NCBI GenBank assembly: GCA_050699515.1 | Contig: JBOHFF010000136.1 | Location: 28,666 to 92,665 of the forward strand | Direction of reading: 5' to 3' | Length of the DNA: 64,000 bases | From: GCA-003244245 sp050699515 | GTDB lineage: Bacteria > Actinomycetota > Actinomycetes > Mycobacteriales > Pseudonocardiaceae | Shown: piece after piece, positions 1-8,733 of the stretch | Numbering within the stretch: the first letter of the stretch is position 1 | Layout of the letters: each line of letters starts with the position of its first letter | Made by a program: the position numbers and the translations under genes | Notes under the pieces: generated by a model | Told to the model about the DNA's origin: nothing | Database searches by the model: none | The model's input: the letters and a program-made list of their open reading frames with translations, nothing else

Positions 1-370
1 GTAGCAGCCGCCGGGCCAGTTTCAGGGTGTCGAACACCTCCGGGCATTCCCACTCGCTGAGCTTGCGCTGGAGCACGCCGACATCAATGTGGGCGTTGTG
101 AGCGATCAGGGCCGAGGCGTCCAACGCCTTTAGCACCTCGGCCTCGACGGCGGCAAAGACCGGGGCATCCGCTACCTGCTCGTTGGTGATGCCGTGCACC
201 TTGCGCGCGAAGTGCGTGATCGACTGATCGGGCCGTACCAACCAGCTCGACGGCTCACCGATGATGCCGCCGACGATCGGCACCGCGGCCAGCTCAACCA
301 GGTCAGGCGGGAGCTGGCCGTTGCCCTCCACGTCAACCACGACGTAGCTCAAGCTCTTCCAGTCAGTCAT
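1..370 (-). CDS. DnaQ-like 3'-5' exonuclease, C-terminus cut by window edge
   Basis: Only the first ~123 residues are in the window. The N-terminus reads YVVVDVEGNG, the Exo I motif of the DEDD exonuclease fold with its D-x-E metal ligands. The segment ALIAHNAHIDVGVLQRKL at about residues 88-105 is the Exo II motif (H-N-x-x-F/I-D). Such enzymes remove nucleotides from DNA 3' ends and occur as polymerase proofreading subunits or as free-standing nucleases; this one has no visible polymerase partner. The start ATG at 368-370 overlaps the stop of the upstream radical SAM gene (ATGACTGA), so the two are probably translated together. The Exo III motif would lie outside the window. Confidence 0.85.
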   Translation of the reverse strand, partial: MTDWKSLSYVVVDVEGNGQLPPDLVELAAVPIVGGIIGEPSSWLVRPDQSITHFARKVHGITNEQVADAPVFAAVEAEVLKALDASALIAHNAHIDVGVLQRKLSEWECPEVFDTLKLARRLL

Positions 371-1148
371 GCGTGGTGTCCTTCCATCCGATGTCGGCGC
401 GGCCGTGCCGGTGCGCGTGGTGCGGGTGGCGTACGTCGTGCACCTGGAAGCCGAGCGCGTGTTGCAGGAAATAGCGCGATTGCTCGGTCGCCAGGTCGGA
501 CACGATGGCCGCCCGTTCGTTGATGTGTACGACCTGGAGGTCGGCCGCATCGAGCAACACGCGGGCAACGTGGTGTATCTGCTCGGCAGTCGGTACGCGG
601 TGCGCGTTGGCGCACAGTTCGAGCTGGCTTAAAGGGCAGATGTCACAGAGTTCCCGGATGCCGTAGTGGCCGTTGTAGTCCGGTAGACCGTGCGCATAGG
701 AGACCGCGCAGGAGGTCTTGCGGAACAAGGCGGGCGCGTTCGAGAACACTTCGAGGACGCGGCGCTCCAACATCTCCGGCACGATCTTGCGGCGCGCAGT
801 GTTGTCGTACGGCTCAGGGAGGCCGTTCGCCTTGTAGTACGCGGCAATCTGGTCGCGGTAGAACAGACCCGTGAAGACCGTCGCGTCAGCGTGCTTGCTC
901 AGCTCGTGTGCGGCGACCAGGTGGGCATCAGTGTCGTTGAGACCGGGCACCAACGGACGCCAGTACAGGACGGTGTGGTACTTGCGGTACTTCGGCGCAC
1001 TCATGAGCTTCAACGAGTCGGCAGCGACATGGGACGGGTACGGCTCAATGGCCTTGTTGTCGATGCCGGAGTAGGTAAACAAGGTTGCCGGGCAAGACCA
1101 GACCCCGCGTGGGCGAGAGCCCGGCCTCGGTCCCTGGGCGAATGGCAT
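363..1148 (-). pseudogene. Radical SAM-type protein lacking its N-terminal cluster domain
   Basis: The body, from about residue 25 on, resembles the C-terminal two thirds of an actinobacterial radical SAM family: VLYWRPLVPGLNDTDAHL, ADATVFTGLFYRDQIAAYY, then a Cys-containing tail CDICPLSQLELCANAH that could bind an extra Fe-S cluster. The N-terminal CxxxCxxC motif that defines radical SAM enzymes is absent, and the first ~24 residues (Arg/Pro-rich) look like unrelated sequence. I infer an N-terminal truncation rather than a short natural protein. The gene overlaps the following exonuclease by 8 bp. The exact start is arbitrary because homology seems to begin near LFTYSGIDNKAIEP. Confidence 0.65.
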
Positions 1149-1906
1149 ACATCGAGTCCGATGGGTGGATCTTCACGATCGGGTGGCGTTGTGTGGGCGT
1201 TGCTGCTGCGTACGGGCATTGCGTGATCTCAATATCGAGAGGGCTCAGGTTACGGAGATGACGTTGATTCCCCAATCGTTGATTCCCCAATCGCTGTCGA
1301 TCTCGGGTGTGGTGGTGAGGACTGGTCGTCCGATCGGCCAGTCGACCGGTGGGTCGAACACCAGTTCCGCCAGCGGAAATCCGCTCATTCAGGCGCAGGC
1401 CGGTTCGATGTTGCGCCGGTCAGTGAGGAGGCTTGCCAGCCGGCCTCAAGTTCGGTCCAGAACGGCTCTCCAGCGGTCGCGTCGTCCTCACCGAGATCAG
1501 CCGGACAGGTGCTCGGGCAGGTAAGCGGTCGCTGCGGAGTGCCGGGTCACGAGCTCTTCGCAGGTCGCGCCTTGGGACCTCGCGCGTGAAACGATACACA
1601 CACAAAAGGATCACAGATCGGCACGGCGCTAATCCCCAAGAAGATGAACAGGACAAGACCAGAATCCAAAGAAAGGATTGCGATTGGCCCCACAAGGGAC
1701 ATCGACCAGCCCGCGTTGCTCACCGGTGGACACCGGCCGATTCGATGTGACGGCAAGGGCACCACTTTCCACGGTGCCATATACGATGTGCCGGTCTCCC
1801 GCGAGCGGTCGCCGTTTACCGGGAGCATGCGCCGATTTCAGACCTGCATCCGCACCGGGTGTGTCTGTGAGAACAGCGGCACCACTAGACGATCGAAAGG
1901 CCACCT
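1149..1906. other. Gene-poor stretch with no recognised gene
   Basis: This 760-base interval lies between the truncated radical SAM gene and the ABC transporter pair. Open frames on both strands have Arg/Ser-rich translations typical of shadow frames. Short protein-like stretches appear on the minus strand around 1390-1560 (for example EELVTRHSAATAYLPEHLSG), in different frames, which suggests decayed small genes. A 15-base unit is repeated head to tail at 1263-1277 and 1278-1292. Confidence 0.4.
1245..1388 (-). CDS. Possible 47-residue hypothetical protein
   Basis: A short open frame starts MSGFPLAELVFDPPVDWPIG and ends INDWGINVISVT. Its composition (Asp, Trp, Pro, few Arg) is protein-like compared with neighbouring frames. 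The perfect 15-base tandem repeat at 1263-1292 is in frame and encodes a repeated DWGIN unit. Its ATG overlaps the stop of another short frame (ATGA), a common coupling arrangement in actinomycetes. I do not recognise a family, and the ORF may be a remnant. Confidence 0.3.
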   Translation of the reverse strand: MSGFPLAELVFDPPVDWPIGRPVLTTTPEIDSDWGINDWGINVISVT

Positions 1907-2860
1907 ATGGGCGCGGCCAGACACGCAGCCGGGACCGGCCCGTCCAGCGCTGAGCTCGAGTGCGCTGACACGCTCGTGCGCACCCGAGGGCTGACCAAGC
2001 GCTACCGCGGCGGCATCGTCGCTGTGGACCAGGTGGACCTGACAGTGCGGCGAGGGGAGGTGTACGGCTTCCTGGGCCCCAACGGGGCAGGCAAGACCAC
2101 CACGCTGCGGATACTGCTCGGGCTGATCCGCCCGACCGGGGGAACCGCGGCCGTGTTCGGCTACCCCCCGGGCGACCCGCGCGGGCTGGCCCGGATCGGC
2201 GCGATCGTGGAGACGCCCGCGTTCTACCCCTATCTGTCCGGGCGGGACAACCTGCGTGTGTTGGCCCGCTACTGCGAGGTGCCGGAGACGCAGGTGGACA
2301 ACGCGCTGGAGACCATCGATCTCACCGCGCGCAGCCGCGACCGGTTCAAGACCTACTCGCTGGGCATGAAGCAGCGGCTCGGTGTCGCCGCCGCCTTACT
2401 CAAGGACCCTGAACTGCTCATCCTCGACGAACCGACCAACGGCCTGGATCCCGCCGGGATGGCGGACATGCGCGCGCTGATCCGCCGGCTGGGTAGCGGC
2501 CGGCGGAGCGTGCTGCTGTCGAGCCACCTGCTCGGCGAGGTGCAGCAGGTCTGCGACCGGTTGGGGGTGATCTCCCACGGCAGGCTGATCGCCGAGAGCA
2601 CTGTGCAGGAACTGCGCGGTAGCGCATCGTTGCTGCTGGCCGCCCAGCCGCTGGACGAGGCCGCCCGCTTGGCAGCCGAGCTGCTGGGCCCGCACCGTGT
2701 GCAGCGCCATGACGGGCAGCTGCGCCTGGACGCCGGACCGGACGACGCCGCGCGGGTGAACCGGGCCCTGGTGCTGGCCGGCGTGCAGGTCAGCGGGCTG
2801 CATCCAGTGGAGCGAAGCCTCGAGGAGGTCTTCCTGACCATGACCAAGGACGCCCCGTGA
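1907..2860 (+). CDS. ABC transporter ATP-binding protein (drug/ABC-2 exporter type)
   Basis: A 317-residue nucleotide-binding subunit. Walker A GPNGAGKTT is near residue 58, the signature YSLGMKQRLG near 150, and Walker B LLILDEPTNGLDP near 170, followed by the switch His in LLSSHLL. The C-terminal extension after residue ~220 is typical of the CcmA/DrrA-like group that pairs with ABC-2 membrane proteins. ATG 1907 is preceded by GAAAGG; an internal start near the canonical LVRTRGLTKRY would also be possible because the first 25 residues are low in complexity. The gene overlaps its permease by 4 bases (GTGA), so the two form an operon. The exported substrate is unknown. Confidence 0.9.
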   Translation: MGAARHAAGTGPSSAELECADTLVRTRGLTKRYRGGIVAVDQVDLTVRRGEVYGFLGPNGAGKTTTLRILLGLIRPTGGTAAVFGYPPGDPRGLARIGAIVETPAFYPYLSGRDNLRVLARYCEVPETQVDNALETIDLTARSRDRFKTYSLGMKQRLGVAAALLKDPELLILDEPTNGLDPAGMADMRALIRRLGSGRRSVLLSSHLLGEVQQVCDRLGVISHGRLIAESTVQELRGSASLLLAAQPLDEAARLAAELLGPHRVQRHDGQLRLDAGPDDAARVNRALVLAGVQVSGLHPVERSLEEVFLTMTKDAP

Positions 2861-3711
2861 TAATCAACGTATTGCGCGCCGAACTGCACAAGCTTCGCAA
2901 ACGTCCGGCAGCCTGGATCATCGTCTGCGTCTGGCTGGCGATGGTCCTCACCTTCGCCTACCTGATCCCCTACCTGATCTACCGCCGTGGCGGGCTGCCC
3001 GGACCGGACGGCGCCGGGAGCTCCGGGCAGCTGCTGGCCGGGGTGCTGCCGGCGAGCCTGGTCAGCAACACGCTCGAGGGCTACCCCCTGTTCGGCGGCG
3101 CGTTGATCCTGATCCTCGGTGCGCTGGCGACCGGCGGAGAGTACGGCTTCGGCACGCTGAAGACCCTGCTCACCCAGGGTCCCCGACGCATCGAGGTGCT
3201 CGGCGGCATGCTGGCTGCGCTGGCCGTGGTGGCGCTCGGGTGCACCGCGGCGAGTTTCGCGGTCAGCGCCGGCGCCAGCAGCCTCATCGCAGTGGTCGAG
3301 TCGGCTCCGGGGGCCTTCCCACCGGCTGCTGAGCTGGCTCGTGGGCTTGCTGCGGGCTGGTTGATCCTGGGCATGTGGGGGCTGCTCGGGGCGCTGGCCG
3401 GGATCGCCTTCCGGAGCACCGCGCTGGCCGTCGGGCTCAGCCTGGTGTGGGCGCTGGTGGTCGAGAACCTGATCCGGGGATTTGCCGCTCTGCTGAGCGT
3501 CTTCGACACCCTGCAGCGGGCGCTGCCTGGCGTCAACGCCGACTCCTTGGTGGCCGCGCTGCGGGCCACCGGCCCCACCGCCGGGGAGCAAGGGAGGCCT
3601 GGGGTGACGGCCGTGGTCAGCGGCACCCAGGCCGCCGTGGTCCTGGCCTGCTACGTCGCCGGCTTCGTGCTGGCCGCCGGCATACTGCTGACCCGCCGCG
3701 ACGCGACGTGA
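2857..3711 (+). CDS. ABC-2 type transporter permease
   Basis: A 284-residue integral membrane partner of the preceding ATPase. The start is LRAELHKLRKRPAAWIIV, a typical amphipathic N-terminus leading into the first membrane segment. About six hydrophobic segments are visible: residues ~18-40, 70-92, 110-140, 165-190, 195-215 and 255-277. The GTG start overlaps the ATPase stop. The arrangement with one ATPase and one ABC-2 permease suggests a homodimeric exporter of an unknown lipid, drug or peptide. Confidence 0.85.
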   Translation: MIINVLRAELHKLRKRPAAWIIVCVWLAMVLTFAYLIPYLIYRRGGLPGPDGAGSSGQLLAGVLPASLVSNTLEGYPLFGGALILILGALATGGEYGFGTLKTLLTQGPRRIEVLGGMLAALAVVALGCTAASFAVSAGASSLIAVVESAPGAFPPAAELARGLAAGWLILGMWGLLGALAGIAFRSTALAVGLSLVWALVVENLIRGFAALLSVFDTLQRALPGVNADSLVAALRATGPTAGEQGRPGVTAVVSGTQAAVVLACYVAGFVLAAGILLTRRDAT

Positions 3712-3716
3712 CCTGA

Positions 3717-3733
3717 GCCCAAGCTCCTTGGGC
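3717..3733. terminator. Hairpin between convergent genes
   Basis: GCCCAAG at 3717-3723 and CTTGGGC at 3727-3733 form a perfect 7-bp stem with a 3-base loop. It sits exactly between the end of the ABC permease and the stop codon of the convergent MBL-fold gene. There is no U-tract, which is common for actinomycete terminators, so it could work in both directions. Confidence 0.55.
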
Positions 3734-3734
3734 G

Positions 3735-4613
3735 TCACCACCGAACGGCGGTGAAATCGATGGGTTGGGGCTCGAGCGCAGCGACCCGCGTCGCCAGCGC
3801 CCGCAGCCGGTGCGTCATCTCCTCGGCGGACAGGTGCTTGCGGTCACCATGTCCCGGTAGCAGCCATTCGAATCGGAGGGAGTCGAGCACCCGGGCCAGG
3901 GACGCGGCCAGCTCCGTGATCGAGTACCAGGTGACGCTCTCGGCCACCTCGATGTCCCCGGTAGTGCGCGACCAGTAGAAACTGTCCCCGCTGAAGCAGT
4001 ACAGCTCGTCAGCGACGTAGAGCACGCTGCCCTCGGTATGGCCAGGCAACGGATGCGCCACCACCCCGGCGGCCACCTCGACCGGCTCGGTGCCGCGCAG
4101 CACCCGGTCCGCATCCGGGGCCGCTGCGAGATCGCCCTCGTGAATCCACAGCCGCGCCCCGAAACGGTCGGCGTAGCCACGGCCATGCGCGGCGTGGTCG
4201 CGGTGGGTGAGCAGGACTTCGGTCACCGGGCCGAGCGCCTCATACCGCGATGCCAGCGGCTCGCTCCAACGCGGCGTGTCGATCATCAGGTTTCCGGCCG
4301 GGCGGCGCACCAGGTAGGAGTTGGCGCCCGCGGTGTGCGACGAGTTGTGCCCGCACAAGTAGACCTCGCCGTGCAGGCGCATCGGGAAGGGGTCACGCGC
4401 CGGCTCGAGCGACTGCGAGGTGTGCCGGATCGATCGGGTGTGGCAGGCATACGCGGCGGCGTGCAGCACGTCCACCTCCGCGTCATCACGGGGCTGGCGA
4501 AGAAAAGCCGAACGGCCCCCGATCTGGCCGATCAGGTCCGGAGCGATCTGACGCGCGACGTCACAATTCGTGCACCTCTCGTCGACGTACCAACCAGACA
4601 CGTCCTCGGACAT
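3735..4613 (-). CDS. MBL-fold hydrolase with N-terminal cysteine cluster
   Basis: A 292-residue protein. The first 60 residues hold a ferredoxin-like cysteine pattern (CTNCDVARQIAPDLIG, with a later C in YACHTRS), which in related proteins binds an Fe-S cluster. The rest is a metallo-beta-lactamase fold: LMIDTPR, the metal site LTHRDHAAHG near residue 140, HPLPGHTEGSVLYV, SGDSFYW and LLPGHGDRK. The first metal motif is THRDHxxH, not the usual HxHxDH, and I recall the same THRDD/AxxH spelling in this ferredoxin-MBL subgroup. Substrate is unknown. It is transcribed toward the ABC genes and ends at a shared hairpin. Confidence 0.85.
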   Translation of the reverse strand: MSEDVSGWYVDERCTNCDVARQIAPDLIGQIGGRSAFLRQPRDDAEVDVLHAAAYACHTRSIRHTSQSLEPARDPFPMRLHGEVYLCGHNSSHTAGANSYLVRRPAGNLMIDTPRWSEPLASRYEALGPVTEVLLTHRDHAAHGRGYADRFGARLWIHEGDLAAAPDADRVLRGTEPVEVAAGVVAHPLPGHTEGSVLYVADELYCFSGDSFYWSRTTGDIEVAESVTWYSITELAASLARVLDSLRFEWLLPGHGDRKHLSAEEMTHRLRALATRVAALEPQPIDFTAVRW

Positions 4614-4705
4614 GGCAGGACTCCTTCACCTTGCGCGTGTCGTGGCCTCGTGCCCGTTGTGTCGCGCTCGTGGGCACGGTCCACCGTAGCCCGAAAGTGC
4701 GCGGG

Positions 4706-5095
4706 CTACGGCGCGAGGACGGGTAGGCCGACGGCAGCGGCTGCTTCGGCTTGCCGGTGGTCGTAGGTCACCATGAGCTCAGCGCTGACGCGCAGCGCGG
4801 CAGCGAGGTGCAGCGCGTCGAGGCTGCGGAGGTGACGGCCCGGGAGCAGTCCCGCCTCCCAGTAGAGGGAGCGGTCGATCTCGACCAGGTCGAAGCGTTC
4901 AAGCAGGGAGGTCACAGCGGTCTGGGCCAGCTCGACGCGGACCGCGAGGCGGCGCAGCTCGGTCTCCAGTAGCGCGCTGGAGAGCAGGGCATCGTCGGAG
5001 TCCAGGGCGTCGTCGAGCCGCGTCGCGAGCCGACTCGATGCGGGCTCGTCGACGAGTAGCTTCGCCGCTGCCGACGTCTCGATGTAGAGGATCAA
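4706..5095 (-). CDS. vapC: VapC-type PIN-domain toxin
   Basis: A 129-residue PIN ribonuclease. The N-terminus MILYIETSAAAKLLVDEP has the usual strand but Glu in place of the first catalytic Asp. SSALLETELRR supplies the conserved Glu, RSLDALHLAAAL the central Asp and MVTYDHRQ the last acidic residue. Such toxins cleave RNA, often tRNA, when the antitoxin is lost. The start overlaps the upstream antitoxin stop by 4 bases (ATGA), the standard antitoxin-toxin order. The D-to-E change at the first site is seen in some family members and does not by itself show inactivity. Confidence 0.88.
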   Translation of the reverse strand: MILYIETSAAAKLLVDEPASSRLATRLDDALDSDDALLSSALLETELRRLAVRVELAQTAVTSLLERFDLVEIDRSLYWEAGLLPGRHLRSLDALHLAAALRVSAELMVTYDHRQAEAAAAVGLPVLAP

Positions 5096-5346
5096 CGGTC
5101 CCCGCGCAGCTCGTCCAGCACGTTCTGGACCGGCTCCTGGATCCGGGTCCGCACCAATTCGGCGAAACCCCCACGAACCGAGGCTCGCCTGATCCGCAGT
5201 GACGCGCCAGCCGCCCGCGAGGGCGGCACGAGGACAGCGACGACCTCGCCGTTATTCGTGATGTGGACCGTCTCACCGCCCTGCACGTCACGCAGCACGG
5301 CACTGCTGTTGTTGCGCAGCTCCCGGTGCGGGATCGTCTTCGCCAT
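5092..5346 (-). CDS. vapB: Phd/VapB-type antitoxin
   Basis: An 84-residue antitoxin beginning MAKTIPHRELRNNSSAVLRD, the N-terminal DNA-binding fold of the Phd/YefM family, followed by ETVHITNNGEVVAVLVPPS. The C-terminal half is charged and would wrap the toxin. An ATG ten codons further upstream is open, but the start at 5346 begins the conserved fold and has GGAG upstream, so I chose it. The promoter lies in the 48 bases shared with the divergent CDC48-like gene and contains a repeated GCTACG element that may be the autoregulatory operator. Confidence 0.85.
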   Translation of the reverse strand: MAKTIPHRELRNNSSAVLRDVQGGETVHITNNGEVVAVLVPPSRAAGASLRIRRASVRGGFAELVRTRIQEPVQNVLDELRGDR

Positions 5347-5394
5347 CGCCAGATACCTCCGTAGCAAGCGTAGCACGCACTAGGCTCGGGCGTC

Positions 5395-7602
5395 GTGAGC
5401 GCACCTCAGATCACGCTGACAGCCAGGCTGAGCACCTCGGCGCTGGACGCGCGGCGGGGCGTGGTGCGGCTGCACCCGGAGGTGCTCGACGCGCTGGGCC
5501 TGCGGCAATGGGACGCGGTGCGGCTGACCGGCGCTCGATCCAGCGCCGCGCTGGCGGCAGCCGGGCAGACCACACCGGGCACCGCGCTGCTCGATGATCT
5601 GACGCTGTCCAACCTGGGGCTGACCGACGGGTCCGAGGTGGTGCTCGCGCCGGTGCAGGTGCCGGCCGCCCGCTCGATCACCGTCGCCGGATCAGCGCTG
5701 GTCAACCGGGCGGTGAGCCCGGAGACGCTGCGGCTCGCATTGGCCGGCAAGGTGCTGACCACCGGCGATGCGGTATCGCTGCTCCCGCAGGACGTGGCGC
5801 CGGGGTCGGATGCGACCGGAGTCCGGAGCCGGCTGGCCACCGCGATCGGGATGACCTGGACCACCGAGCTGCTCACCGTGACGGCCACCGAGCCCGCCGG
5901 ACCGGTCGCGCCGCACCCCTCCACGGTGATCGGCTGGCGGGACGGTCAACGCACCGGCGAGCAGCCCGCGCCCTCACCGGCGCCCAGCAGCCCAGCTTCC
6001 CCGGAGACCACGCCCCCACCAGCGGCACTCGCGGTTGCCGACCTGGTGGGGGCCCGGGACGCCGCCCGGCGGCTGGCCGAGTGGCTCGAGCTCAGCTTTC
6101 ACCGGCCCGAGCTGCTGCGCAGGCTCGGCACGAGCACCCGCCTCGGGGTAGCGGTACACGGTCCCGAGGGCGTGGGCAAGGCCACCATGGTGCGCGCAGT
6201 GGCCCGCGAGTCCGGGACCCCGGTTGTCGAGCTGGCCGCGCCGAGCGTGGCTGCGCTGCAGCCTGGCCCCGCCGCACAGCACGTGCACGACGCGGTGGAG
6301 AGGGCCCACGCGAAGGCGCCCAGCGTGCTGTTGATCACCGATATCGAGGCGCTGCTGCCGGCCACCGACCCGCCGCCGCTGGCCACCGTCGTCCTCGACA
6401 CGCTGGCACCCGCGCTGGACCGGGTAGCGCTGGTGGTCACCACCGCGCACCCCGAGTCGCTGGACCCGCGGCTACGCGCCCCGGAGCTGGTCGACCGCGA
6501 GCTGTCGATCCCGCTGCCCGACGCCCGGACCCGCACCGAGCTGCTCCGGGTGCTGCTCAGCGCGGTGCCACTGGCCGGCGACGCCGACCTCGCCGCGCTG
6601 AGCGAGCGCACCCCCGGGTTCGTCGCCGCTGACCTGGTCGCATTGCGCCGCGAGGCAGCGGTGCGAGCTGCGCTGCGCCATTCGTCAGAGCCCGGGACCG
6701 ACCTGACGATCACCCAGCAGGATCTGCTGGAGGCGCTGGACACCGTCCGCCCGATCTCGATGTCCACTTCAGGCACGATCACCACCGGTGGGCTGACCCT
6801 CGACGACGTCGGCGACATGATCGACATCAAGCAGGCGCTCACCGAGGCGGTGCTGTGGCCGCTGCGCTACCCCGATTCGTTCACCCGCCTGGGCGTCGAA
6901 GCGCCGCGCGGGGTGTTGCTCTACGGCCCACCCGGGTGCGGCAAGACCTTCCTGATCCGGGCCCTGGCCGGGTCCGGCGCGCTCAACGTGTTCTCCGTCA
7001 AGGGTGCCGAGCTACTGGACAAATGGGTCGGCGAGTCCGAGCGGGCGGTGCGCGAGCTGTTCCGGCGGGCCCGCGACGCCGCCCCTGCGCTGATCTTCCT
7101 CGACGAGGTCGACGCGCTGGCTCCGCGCCGGGGCGGATCCTCCGACACCGGCGTCGCCGACCGGGTGGTGGCCGCGCTGCTCACCGAGCTGGACGGGGTG
7201 GAGCCGATGCGCGAGGTGGTCGTGCTCGGCGCCACCAACCGCCCCGAGCTCATCGACCCGGCACTGCTGCGACCAGGCCGGCTGGAGCGGCTGGTGTACG
7301 TGCCCCCACCGGATGCGCCGGCTCGCGCGGCAATCCTGCGCACCGCGGCCCGCAACACCCCGCTGGCCACCGACGTCGATATCGACGCGCTGGCCGGCGA
7401 GGTGGAGGGCTACTCCGCCGCGGACTGCACGGCGCTGATCCGCGAGGCAGCTCTGACGGCCATGCGGGAGTCGCTGGAGGCCACCGAGGTGACCGCGGCA
7501 CAGTTGGCCGCCGCCCGCCAGGCGGTCCGCCCGTCCCTGGACCCGGCCCAACTCGCGGAGCTGGCCGGCTACGCCGCCGCACGTGGCCTGGCACCTTCGT
7601 GA
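5395..7602 (+). CDS. CDC48-like double AAA+ ATPase
   Basis: A 735-residue protein. Residues 1-170 form a CDC48 N-like double-psi barrel region (LHPEVLDALGLRQWDAVRLTG). A Pro/Ala-rich linker follows (~180-210), then two AAA+ modules. D1 has Walker A GPEGVGKAT near 255 but a weak Walker B (LLITDIEAL, Ile in place of Asp/Glu context), so it may be a poor ATPase. D2 has a complete GPPGCGKTF near 511, LIFLDEVDAL near 565 and the arginine-finger region GATNRPELIDPALLRPGRLE. CDC48-type machines unfold proteins using ATP; the actinobacterial version is thought to support protein quality control. GTG at 5395 is the only start consistent with the N-domain. Confidence 0.92.
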   Translation: MSAPQITLTARLSTSALDARRGVVRLHPEVLDALGLRQWDAVRLTGARSSAALAAAGQTTPGTALLDDLTLSNLGLTDGSEVVLAPVQVPAARSITVAGSALVNRAVSPETLRLALAGKVLTTGDAVSLLPQDVAPGSDATGVRSRLATAIGMTWTTELLTVTATEPAGPVAPHPSTVIGWRDGQRTGEQPAPSPAPSSPASPETTPPPAALAVADLVGARDAARRLAEWLELSFHRPELLRRLGTSTRLGVAVHGPEGVGKATMVRAVARESGTPVVELAAPSVAALQPGPAAQHVHDAVERAHAKAPSVLLITDIEALLPATDPPPLATVVLDTLAPALDRVALVVTTAHPESLDPRLRAPELVDRELSIPLPDARTRTELLRVLLSAVPLAGDADLAALSERTPGFVAADLVALRREAAVRAALRHSSEPGTDLTITQQDLLEALDTVRPISMSTSGTITTGGLTLDDVGDMIDIKQALTEAVLWPLRYPDSFTRLGVEAPRGVLLYGPPGCGKTFLIRALAGSGALNVFSVKGAELLDKWVGESERAVRELFRRARDAAPALIFLDEVDALAPRRGGSSDTGVADRVVAALLTELDGVEPMREVVVLGATNRPELIDPALLRPGRLERLVYVPPPDAPARAAILRTAARNTPLATDVDIDALAGEVEGYSAADCTALIREAALTAMRESLEATEVTAAQLAAARQAVRPSLDPAQLAELAGYAAARGLAPS

Positions 7603-7647
7603 GCACCGGCTCACCCCGCCGCGGGACGCGGCCGGAGATCCCGGTTC

Positions 7648-8256
7648 TCAGCGGGCGTAATCGTTGGTGACGATCACGACGACACCGGGACCGGCGTCGG
7701 AGAGGCCGGGGAATCGGGGTTCGACACGCATCCCGAACGCGGCTGCGATCGCTTCGGCGTCGGCGCGCTGGTCGGTGCCCTCCTGGTAGTACACCGTGGT
7801 GGTCAAGATCGTGCCACGGGCATAGTTGCCGATCTCGACCACCGTCCAGCCGGCGGCACCGAGATCCCCCGCTGCTCGGGCAGCCAGGCCTCGGATCGTG
7901 CTGTTGTTGTAGACCCGCACCTCGCCGCGTCTGAGGGTGTCACCGCCGGGGCCGGTACCGCCGGCCGGCGCTACCTCACCGGCCTCCGGTGAGGTAGCCG
8001 GAGGCACTTCGGGCGCTTGGGGCACATCGGCGGGGCTCGAGGCCACCGGCGGGAAGGGAATGATCGAGGGGCGCGGGGAAGTGATCACGGGCGGCTGGCT
8101 CGGACCGGGGATGGCTGACTCGGTGGCCGTGGTCGGCTCCGTGCGGTTGACGGCCAGCACCAGTCCGATCACGGCAGCGACCGCGGCCAGCGTGAACAGC
8201 GCCAACGCGGTGGTGCGCAGCCGGCTGCCGGCTCCGGTTTTCCTCGGCGTGCTCAT
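7648..8256 (-). CDS. Membrane-anchored LytR_C domain protein
   Basis: A 202-residue protein with a short cytoplasmic N-terminus, one membrane helix at residues ~15-36, a Pro/Ser/Ala-rich extracytoplasmic stretch to ~100, and a C-terminal LytR_C domain (VRVYNNSTIRGLAARAAGDL ... VYYQEGTDQRADAEAIAAAF). The domain occurs alone or attached to LytR-CpsA-Psr wall-polymer ligases; here the ligase domain is absent, so the protein is probably an accessory cell-envelope factor. It follows the DUF3263 gene with a 3-base gap, a gene order conserved in many actinomycetes. Confidence 0.85.
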   Translation of the reverse strand: MSTPRKTGAGSRLRTTALALFTLAAVAAVIGLVLAVNRTEPTTATESAIPGPSQPPVITSPRPSIIPFPPVASSPADVPQAPEVPPATSPEAGEVAPAGGTGPGGDTLRRGEVRVYNNSTIRGLAARAAGDLGAAGWTVVEIGNYARGTILTTTVYYQEGTDQRADAEAIAAAFGMRVEPRFPGLSDAGPGVVVIVTNDYAR

Positions 8257-8259
8257 GAC

Positions 8260-8571
8260 CTACTTCGAGTCGGCATCGAACCGGCGAGCGGCCCGCGCAC
8301 GCTGGCGGCCGGACCGCAGCCGTCGCAGCCGCTTGACCAGCATCGGGTCCGCAGCCAGCGCATCCGGTCGATCGATCAGGTTGTTCAAGACCTGGTAGTA
8401 GCGGGTGGCGGACAGGCCGAACTGCTCGCGGATGGCCTGCTCCTTGGCCCCGGCGTAGCGCCACCACTGCCGCTCGAAGACCAACATCTCGCGCTCCCGG
8501 CAGCTCAGCCCCTCGGACTGGTCCTCGACCGGGTCCATCGCCACCGGGTCCATCGCCTCTGCGGCGTCCAT
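8260..8571 (-). CDS. DUF3263 protein
   Basis: A 103-residue protein. The core LSCREREMLVFERQWWRYAGAKEQAIREQFGLSATRYYQVLNNLID is diagnostic of DUF3263, a small helix-turn-helix-like family of actinobacteria whose function is not established. The start ATG at 8571 begins a short acidic leader that contains a duplicated DPVA-like pair encoded by a 15-base direct repeat (GGGTCCATCGCCACC). It lies directly upstream of the LytR_C gene, in probable operon. Confidence 0.85.
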   Translation of the reverse strand: MDAAEAMDPVAMDPVEDQSEGLSCREREMLVFERQWWRYAGAKEQAIREQFGLSATRYYQVLNNLIDRPDALAADPMLVKRLRRLRSGRQRARAARRFDADSK

Positions 8572-8733
8572 CAGCCTCCTCGCCTGGCACGATCGGCGCA
8601 CTGAAATCCTGCAGTTCGGTGAAATCACAGTCATGTGATTCTCGTCCGCATTGAACCATGCAGCCGCCCACGGGCAGCCACGACGCCCTCCCAGCACTCG
8701 TGGCGGCGCCGGCCACGATTACTGTTGGCCATC

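Noticed and set aside
2353..3741. Long minus-strand frame (462 codons) opposite the ABC exporter genes
   Set aside because: Composition is Gln/Arg/Gly-rich without motifs, and it lies entirely antisense to two well-supported genes.
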